From positions 48,646,645-48,710,644 of the forward strand of contig OU744731.1 of the NCBI GenBank assembly GCA_916613615.1: DNA of 64,000 bases, in the 5' to 3' direction. This DNA comes from Steromphala cineraria (lineage: Eukaryota > Mollusca > Gastropoda > Trochida > Trochidae). The notes under the pieces are model-generated. The model ran no database searches. It was not told where the DNA came from and saw only the letters and a program-made list of their open reading frames with translations. The position numbers and the translations under genes were made by a program. Positions 57,773 through 64,000 of the stretch are shown here, piece after piece; position 1 is the first letter of the stretch, and each line of letters begins with the position of its first letter.

Positions 57773-58187
57773 CTCATTTACAATTTTCGTAGTTTAAGAC
57801 GAACAGTTTGGAGATTTATACGTTATTTCTTCTTTTTTTTCTTCCCAACGTGAATGTTTTCGTTTAGTTTCACCTACTACATTGCGAGATTGACATATGT
57901 ATTTACGTTTTCTATATACTTTGTGAGTGACACTACTAGTGAAGTGGTCAGTGGCGTTGATCTGATTTGCTTGTCATATTCGGATTGAGATGAACAAATG
58001 CCTTTTAGTCTAAACCATTGACTAAATGGACCTTTAGTTTTCATTTGTCTAGGGTGACATGAAGTATAAAACAAGTAGGACTGAGTGTCTGTAGGTTCAA
58101 CAACACTTTCATCCTTCAGATGAGAAAGATTTCTTCTGCTTCATTAATATCATTTTCGCGATTGTGAATTGACATCTTCTGATCTTA

Positions 58188-59005
58188 TTAGGTCTTCAAG
58201 ACAAAGTCTGGAAGACCTATTGTTTTTATCCGATTTCTTCAAGTTCTTTTTTTTATTATTATTTGTACTTTTTTTGTGAACGAGCTACAGCTCAAACGGC
58301 TACTCCAAATGTGACGAAACTTGGCATGCTGATAGCCCTTACCCTGGAATCGACATGCTAAGCTTTTGGGTCAAATCGACCAGTACGTTAAAGGTCCAGA
58401 TCGAATCCAAAATCGAAAATTTAACATTGATTTTTTGTTCAAAATGCACTTAGAGACTTAACATTTTTTGAAAGAAGCGCAATAAAAAATAATGAAAAAA
58501 AGTAAATCATGGCAAATTTGTTGGTCACGTGGTTCGGCCGCCATCTTGCTTTTAGTGCATTTTTGACGATTTCCGACCCCACCCGCCTTTGACAATCTTC
58601 TCCTCTGAAGATACTTGCACCAGAGAGCTGAAATTCATACTGAATGTAGCTGAAGTATTGTAGTTTCAAATCTTTTCTTTTTAAAGACTTAACCTTTATA
58701 CGTTTTGTGCTGTGACCTTTCAAAGTTGACCAAAATCTCAAAATCGCCAACTTCAAGGACAGATAACTCAAAAACCAGACCATAACACTTAATGATTTTT
58801 GAATGAGACTTAGACATAAGTAAGGTCTTTCAGATAAAAGAATAAAATCGCTCGGGAACAGTAATTTCCGGTCAGGAGGAAGGGTCAAACTTTGCATTTT
58901 AAAAAGTGATGTTTTGGTCGGTGTGTTTTAAACCTCTTTAACAAACATGCATGTGAAGGTCAAACAGGAATCTTGAAGACCTAAGTACTGCCGCGGCAGG
59001 CCTAG
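58188..59005 (-). mobile_element. Family I element (subtype 2), inverted copy
   Basis: On the minus strand it starts CTAGG with the palindrome CTGCCGCGGCAG (58988-58999) and TAGGTCTTCAAGA, and ends with the hairpin AGGTCTTCCAGAC-TTT-GTCTTGAAGACCT (58190-58218). Its body matches 43780-44490 in order. A 152-codon frame (58439-58897) exists but has no motif and is broken in the sister copies, so I do not call it coding. Confidence 0.75.
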
Positions 59006-59152
59006 TTATAATTATTTTGATCGTGGTTTTGAATGAACTTTGACTATTGTATCTGAAGCTAAAATGACAAAAACGGGAGTAAATGAGTGAGCAATGCGCT
59101 CACTAATGCACTCGTCTGTCATATGCAATTCTTTTGGAAAATATAGGGAGTG

Positions 59153-59798
59153 ATCATTCTCTCCCCACAGGAAATAGCTGTCTTTGTTAAATTTTTGCAC
59201 AGAGTCTGCACGGATTCCAGCATAATTTCGCCGGCTTCTTCAAACGATAGCTTTACCAGCGTCTATGAAGTTGAGATTCACACTGAGCCTCCCAACTCAA
59301 AGAGACGCAAAATCAATTTTGATTCTAGCGTCCCGGAAAACAATCATCCTGTGCCCCTTTGGCGTTGCAAGGCCGTCCTGTCTTATTTATTTATGTAACA
59401 TTAACATCTATGGGAGAAACTCTTTCTCTTTACAAAGCACAGGTTTTTTTTCTTCTCATTCGTTTTTGAGGATAACTAGTAAAATCAGATTTGTCATGAA
59501 ACACATTTATAAAACAGTTACTGTCTTTATAATATTTGAACAATCAAATATTTTCCCTCACACTGTTAGTGTTAATGAAAAAATTAACTGGTGTTTTCCG
59601 TGTCACCATACGACGATTAAGGATGATCCAAAACAAAAGTATTCAGGACATTTTCGTTGGCTGCAAATAATGGAGATATCGTGTGTTGCAATTTTTGGCC
59701 CCTAGGGCAATCGGCCGGAACTCCAAGATTATGGCTAATTGAAACAAACGCTTGCTCGGATATATCTGAGCTACTTCTGTGGGGAGAGAATGAGGAAT
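59153..59798. mobile_element. Inverted-repeat (MITE-like) element
   Basis: ATTCTCTCCCCACAG followed by GAAATAGCT at about 59156-59179 is inverted at about 59768-59794, giving arms of 25-28 bp around about 600 bp. A frame at 59150-59398 (with EVEIHTEPPNSKRRKINFDS) has no recognised family. The target duplication is unclear. Beyond it, 59800-60275 shows only AT-rich sequence. Confidence 0.55.
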
Positions 59799-60277
59799 GA
59801 TGTGTAGTTACTTAATTTTTAACCCTAAAAAACTATTTATATCTCCCTTTGTTAAAAACCTTAAATTAGAATTACAAAATATAATTACTATCTGAAAGAA
59901 AGTAAATAAATAAATAAATTAAAAAATAAATGAAAACATGAGGCTGAAAGGGATCTATGTTTTGTATAAATTTGATGAAAAAATTCAGATAACCTCACTT
60001 CTAATTCTCATCCAATCTAGATAATTATATCACATCTAAAGATAGTTGTATCTGCAGATTTCGAATTCCATTGACCTATAAATAACATGGAGTCACATGA
60101 CACATTTGTTATTCTATTCTAAATAATTTCTCCTTTGAAGACACCCGCGAACAGAGTCACAAACATGGAACAGGGGTAATGACGTTTTGGATTTGTGCAC
60201 TCTATTAAGGTATTGATATTGGTTAATATAAGCTTTTGAGAAAAGTTGTCTCTGTTAACTCAACGACGAACGGACCC

Positions 60278-60345
60278 ACAGCTTCAATTTCAACTTCAAC
60301 TTCTTTATTTCTCCAACAACCACCCAGCGGTGGTACAAGAGTACA
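60278..60345 (-). mobile_element. LINE 3' end: hairpin, AATAAA, TTGAAG-type tail
   Basis: On the minus strand a CCACC-GCTG-GGTGG hairpin (60320-60333), AATAAA (60304-60309) and a tail of AAGTTGAAGTTGAAATTGAAG type repeat the layout seen at 4538 and 52684. No coding sequence is attached. It lies about 100 bp upstream of the prominin exon at 60448. Confidence 0.55.
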
Positions 60346-60447
60346 AGCCCAGCCTATATATCCCATCCCACTTCCTGGCGGGGGATTATAAAGCTCACCA
60401 TTGTTTTCTTCATATATTGCAACTGTTTAAGCCAAATCTGTTTGCAG

Positions 60448-60626
60448 GGCTTGATGATGCCACAACTGGCATGCAACGGGTGCTTACTGATATTCAACAT
60501 CTCACTGACAATGTCACCGTCCTTTCCAACCAACTTGAAGAGGTTAAAACCGACATTGACAACGCCTGTACAACACCCTGTTCTATAGATAGTTCAGGAC
60601 TCACTGTTGGATTTGATAATAACCAG
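60448..60626 (+). CDS. PROM (prominin-like): Prominin exon 5 of window: extracellular loop 1 with Cys pair
   Basis: Acceptor ctgtttgcag and donor AACCAG|GTATGA bracket 179 nt. The first two bases complete a split Gly codon, followed by 59 full codons. The peptide has heptad-like helices (MQRVLTDIQHLTDNVTVL, NQLEEVKTDIDNAC) and a CTTPC cysteine pair, as in the first extracellular loop of prominins. An N-x-T site (NVT) is a potential glycosylation site. It ends in phase 0. Confidence 0.85.
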
Positions 60627-61431
60627 GTATGAGTAATAAGACTGCTTGGACGATTATTGTACAAATATCCTTAACGATAAAAACTAGTTTATGAATAAAA
60701 GGTAAAAATTATAATTCAAATCCATATAGCTTTATCCTTTGCAAGACATCTATTACCTAAATTTATTTATAGGGACCCTAGAGCTTTAGATTAGTGTCAT
60801 CTTCTTACTTAACCTGAAGAGGTTAGAATATCGTTGTTTGCTTGAAATATCTGGCTCACATCTACATACTTTATAGATACTGATATGAATTTGTGCGAAG
60901 AAGGAAGAATGGAAGAATGTATATTCTTCGACTAATCCGCAAGCGAAATAGAACACATGAAAGACCAAAGCCTGCTTGGCAATATGTTCACGTTGTCACG
61001 TGCAATAACATAATTTTTGAAATTTTATCATTCCTTTTCGTTTCTCATTCATGTAACAACAAAGCAAAATATTTTGAGAAGAAATATAATTTTACCTACC
61101 AACCATGGTAGTCAAATTTTCATCAGCCATTTTGGAACTTACTGTCGCTTGTCTAAGTTGCTGATCGTCGCTTTAATGTTGCTGCTTCCAAATTGCTGTT
61201 TCGCATTGATAATTATTGATGCTATATCGTGTGTTAATTTGTACATTTCGAAGCTTACCGTGCGTTTCGAGTTTGTAAGGCTGGTTTAAAAGCTTTCCAT
61301 CTCACCTGTCCACCTCCATTTTCATAATGTTACTCGTTAGTACGTTAGTAAATCAGCATGAAAACAACTTCTTTCTCTTGATTTAAGGCTGAGTTAGAAC
61401 ATGAAACTAGTACTTTCTTTATCTATATCAG
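60627..61431. other. Prominin intron, no feature recognised
   Basis: AT-rich intron sequence between two prominin exons; small open frames have no motif. Confidence 0.6.
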
Positions 61432-61506
61432 ATTCCGAACATTACAGACGACAAATCCAAGCTTGACACCTTGCAAAATAATAACTTCTCTGCAACCATT
61501 CTACAG
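61432..61506 (+). CDS. PROM (prominin-like): Prominin exon 6 of window: extracellular loop 1
   Basis: Acceptor ctatatcag and donor CTACAG|GTAAGT bracket 75 nt. They encode 25 residues beginning IPNITDDKSKLDTLQNNNFS, phase 0 at both ends. It has the IP-x-I, aspartate and L-x-x-L-x-N spacing expected in the prominin loop just before the F-x-x-IP-x-x-V motif. NIT and NFS are potential N-glycosylation sites. Confidence 0.8.
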
Positions 61507-62862
61507 GTAAGTCGTGCACAATTGCTTACGTTCGATGATGATTATGATTTAAACTATCATTTCAGCTCATTAGGACATATTTTGTTACCCTGTTAGCCCT
61601 TACATGCGTAGCAGGGGTCGGGCTTGTTTCTTTATCATTTACTTAAGAAATGAAATGTCATAAATGTCGAATTTTCGAACATGGTAGTGAGCGTTATACT
61701 GACACACCAAATCCCTTCTTTTTCACCAAGGCAACACGAAACCTGCAAAGATGAAAGTGTTGAACCTTTCTTGCCAATTTTAGTTGATATTTGAAAGGTT
61801 TATTAATTCTGTGGAGCTATTGGTGACCACACAGTCTCATTTTAGAAAATCCGTGTTTCATGTGGGCTTTGCAAATAAAGTGCTTACAAACAGATGCTTA
61901 AGTTTTACATATGTCATTTAGCATATGTCATTGTTTACATAGATTTGTATAGGAAACATTGATACATCTCATGATTCTTTGTAAATTATTATAAATTATA
62001 AATGTATTCTGTTTAAGAAAATAATCGCAAATTAAGTTGACATTATAGTTCATATTGCACGAACGCAAACAAAACCACATATTACTATCCCATTTAAAGA
62101 GATGTTGATTAGTCTGTGTACAGCTAGTTAATGGGATCTATAAAAGAGGTCAAATGCGTCAGCGATAATAACGACTCTTCGATTTTCATTCAATGACTGA
62201 ATGTTTGAAAAGATTTATGATATATGAGGATGGTCAGTAGGATTTCAATACTCAGCTTCATATATTACGAAAAGGCCCTATTCTATCTGGACAATATCCA
62301 CACCTTTAATAGAAAACAAAAGGCTCCTATCATCAAAATAGTGATATTTTGTCAGTGTAAGCATTTATGGCTACTTTAAACGGTTTCGAGGTAACAAATC
62401 TTCTACATTTTAGTTCCATGTGCCTAAACAGTTTCAGCATGTAATTGATTTTCTTTCTGAACTCAGCATAACTTGTAGCGCGTGAATATATAACTCGAAA
62501 TCCCTACGAGTATGGAAACTGTAACCACATATTCATTGAACACTTTTTCGGTATTACATATGGCAGATTGAGGCTCATTTGTCGTCAAGTATTTATGGCC
62601 AAAGGGCAGAGAAATAAAGTATTTCTTTTGCCCAAGAATGGAAGGTCTGTGAATAAATGTAGTGTCATCATTTCCAGATCTGAATTCAAAACATGTGCTT
62701 AAATGGGCTGATAATGAGGAATATAGGCTGTGTATCTGTTAAGTGTCTGATGACAGTCTTCACTTAACCTCATATATTGGATATCACATTGGCCTTATGT
62801 AGTCAACTGCGATAAATAGCTGGCTAATGTTTGTTTGACACACTCATTTATCTATCTTTCAG
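61507..62862. other. Prominin intron, no feature recognised
   Basis: About 1.36 kb without recognisable coding, repeats or inverted structures. Confidence 0.55.
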
Positions 62863-62926
62863 GCCAAGTCACAGTTTGATTCAATTCCAGAAAGAGTTCA
62901 GAATGAAACAGCTTCAACAGTTGCAA
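62863..62926 (+). CDS. PROM (prominin-like): Prominin exon 7 of window: F-x-x-IP-x-x-V motif
   Basis: Acceptor atctttcag and donor GCAA|GTATGT bracket 64 nt. They encode AKSQFDSIPERVQNETASTV plus one residue, then one base of a split codon. The F-x-x-IP-x-x-V-x-x-x-T pattern is a recognisable prominin loop-1 signature. The rest of the gene (loop end, TM3 onward) is beyond the window. Confidence 0.82.
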
Positions 62927-63299
62927 GTATGTATTGTTCATGTTGCACAAATATGCTTTGCATCAAAACAAGATAATCATAATGTTTAACATCTCACGAA
63001 AGAAGGCAACCCTTCGTTTGCGGATTCACTGGTTTTCTTTTTTTTTCTTCAAACATATCTCATCAACAAATCTACATGTCATTTTTAATTTTTGAAGTAA
63101 AAACAGTGACTACCATAGAAACTACCTATTGAATTAACTTGATTCCTTTTCGTGGGGAGGGGGCAGCATTGACATGTTGCTAGCAAACACCTGTCATTAA
63201 GTCAGAAGCTCGGGATATGCTACCTGGTAGCATTCGTTCCTACATAAATATGGAATAACTATGGAACTCCTGTCGTAACTAATCAAGCGCAGAGATTAA

Positions 63300-64000
63300 T
63301 TTTTAGCTCATCTGGCCTGTAAGGCCCGATGGGCTTATGGCATGGCATGGTGTCCGGCGTCCGTCCGTCCGTCCGTCCATCCGTCCGTCCATCCGTCCGT
63401 CCATCCGTCCGTAAACTTTGTGGAATTTCGACTTCTTCTCCAGAACCATAAGGCCTGGAAAGCTGAAACTTTGTGTACATACTCCTTGGCTAGTGAGGAT
63501 TATAAATTGTAGCTTTGGTGGCCCTGTGACCCCTTATAAGGGCCACAGGGGCCACACCCTAAAAACCTATTTTCATCTTCTTCTCCAGAACCGTAAGGCC
63601 TAGAAAGCTAACTTTGTGTACAGACTCCTTGGCTAGTGAGGATTATAAATTGTAGCTTTGGTGGCCCTGTGACCCCTAATAAGGGCCACAGTTGCCACGC
63701 CCTAAAAGCCTATTTTCATCTTCTTCTCCAGAACCATGAGGCCTAGAAAGCTGATACTTTTAGTATAGCCTCTTTGAAGAGTGAGGATTATAAATTGTAG
63801 CTTTGGTGGCCCTGTGACCCCTAATAAGGGCCACAGGGGCCACACCCTAAAAACCTATTTTCATCTTCTTCTCCAGAACCATGAGGCCTAGAAAGCTGAA
63901 ACTTTGTGTACAGACTCCTTGACTAGTGAGGATGATGAATTGTAGCTTTGGTGACCCTGTTGCCCCTAATAAAGGCAACAGGAACTTCCTTCAAATCTAT
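63300..64000 (+). mobile_element. Microsatellite plus core-repeat element (pearl/HINE-like), cut by window end
   Basis: The left end TTTTTAGCTCATCTGGCCTG then TAAGGCCCGATGGGCT folds as a stem (AGCTCATC with GATGGGCT, and GGCC with GGCC). A (TCCG)n/(TCCA) microsatellite follows (63358-63412). Core units of about 145 bp start at about 63431, 63576, 63719 and 63864 with TTCTTCTCCAGAACC-x-T-R-AGGCC. The last unit runs off the window. The design matches the element at 29881 but the sequences differ, so it is a separate family. 62927-63295 shows nothing else. Confidence 0.8.

Larger units (their letters stand above)
52684..57800 (-). mobile_element. Near-complete APE-type LINE with 2A-bearing ORF1
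   Basis: On the minus strand ORF1 (57772-56558) is open. ORF2 (about 56226-52837) covers endonuclease, RT and Cys-rich end but has an in-frame stop and about four frame breaks. The 3' end has an AGGCC-GTT-GGCCT hairpin (52740-52752), AATAAA (52720-52725) and a tail of GAATT repeats down to 52684. The 5' border is not fixed; 57800-58187 has no recognisable feature. Its relative at 3790-4580 shares the C-terminal motifs and the 3' hairpin. Confidence 0.88.

Noticed and set aside
58439..58897. 152-codon minus-strand frame
   Set aside because: It lies in a noncoding family I element. The matching region in the sister copy (43.8-44.5 kb) is not open in the same frame, and it has no motif.

Overview
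This is a eukaryotic, AT-rich, intron-dominated window. It most likely comes from a mollusc, probably a bivalve. The evidence is the repeat content: short elements built from a tetranucleotide microsatellite plus a roughly 145-170 bp tandem core, tRNA-derived SINEs, and DIRS, Penelope-like, Tc1-like and several non-LTR elements. The host gene is prominin (CD133-like).

Host gene. Seven plus-strand exons (1732-1937, 15398-15518, 16335-16401, 21695-21790, 60448-60626, 61432-61506, 62863-62926) read in order as one prominin-type protein. They encode a membrane segment with a cysteine-rich cytoplasmic stretch, a second membrane segment, then the first large extracellular loop. All six junctions have matching splice phases. 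The start and end of the gene lie outside the window. The intron after exon 4 is about 38.7 kb and holds most of the notable content.

1-21.8 kb holds degraded RT fragments, a LINE inserted in a Penelope-like element (8.15-10.75 kb), a Tc1 copy with both ends (12.8-14.2 kb), a 25-bp tandem array (17.2-17.4 kb) and a palindromic element with telomere-like repeats (19.26-20.16 kb).

22.3-31.9 kb is a nested stack of two noncoding element families, which I call I and II. Both have a palindrome near the 5' end, then a short sequence that is the inverse of one arm of a 3' hairpin. Copies lie end to end, and one contains a LINE that itself contains a microsatellite/core-repeat element.

32.6-40.3 kb holds a C2H2 zinc-finger gene (+), broken by an exact 50-bp duplication. 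Convergent to it is a large minus-strand gene with a YqaJ-like nuclease region, RNase H-like motifs, two in-phase 3' introns and about 45 copies of a 9-residue PDT-D/E-F repeat, with a SINE inside the repeat. It carries several frameshifts. It is the best candidate for a poorly described system.

40.5-59.8 kb holds a Tc1 relic, a family I copy with a nested palindromic element (8-bp target duplication), a GC-rich DIRS element inside an older LINE, a SINE inside a Tc1 relic, a near-complete LINE whose ORF1 carries a 2A-type NPGP motif, another family I copy and a small inverted-repeat element. 60.4-62.9 kb returns to prominin exons, and 63.3 kb to the end is a second microsatellite/core-repeat element.

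All assignments come from reading motifs; no database search was possible. Labels such as family I and II are mine.
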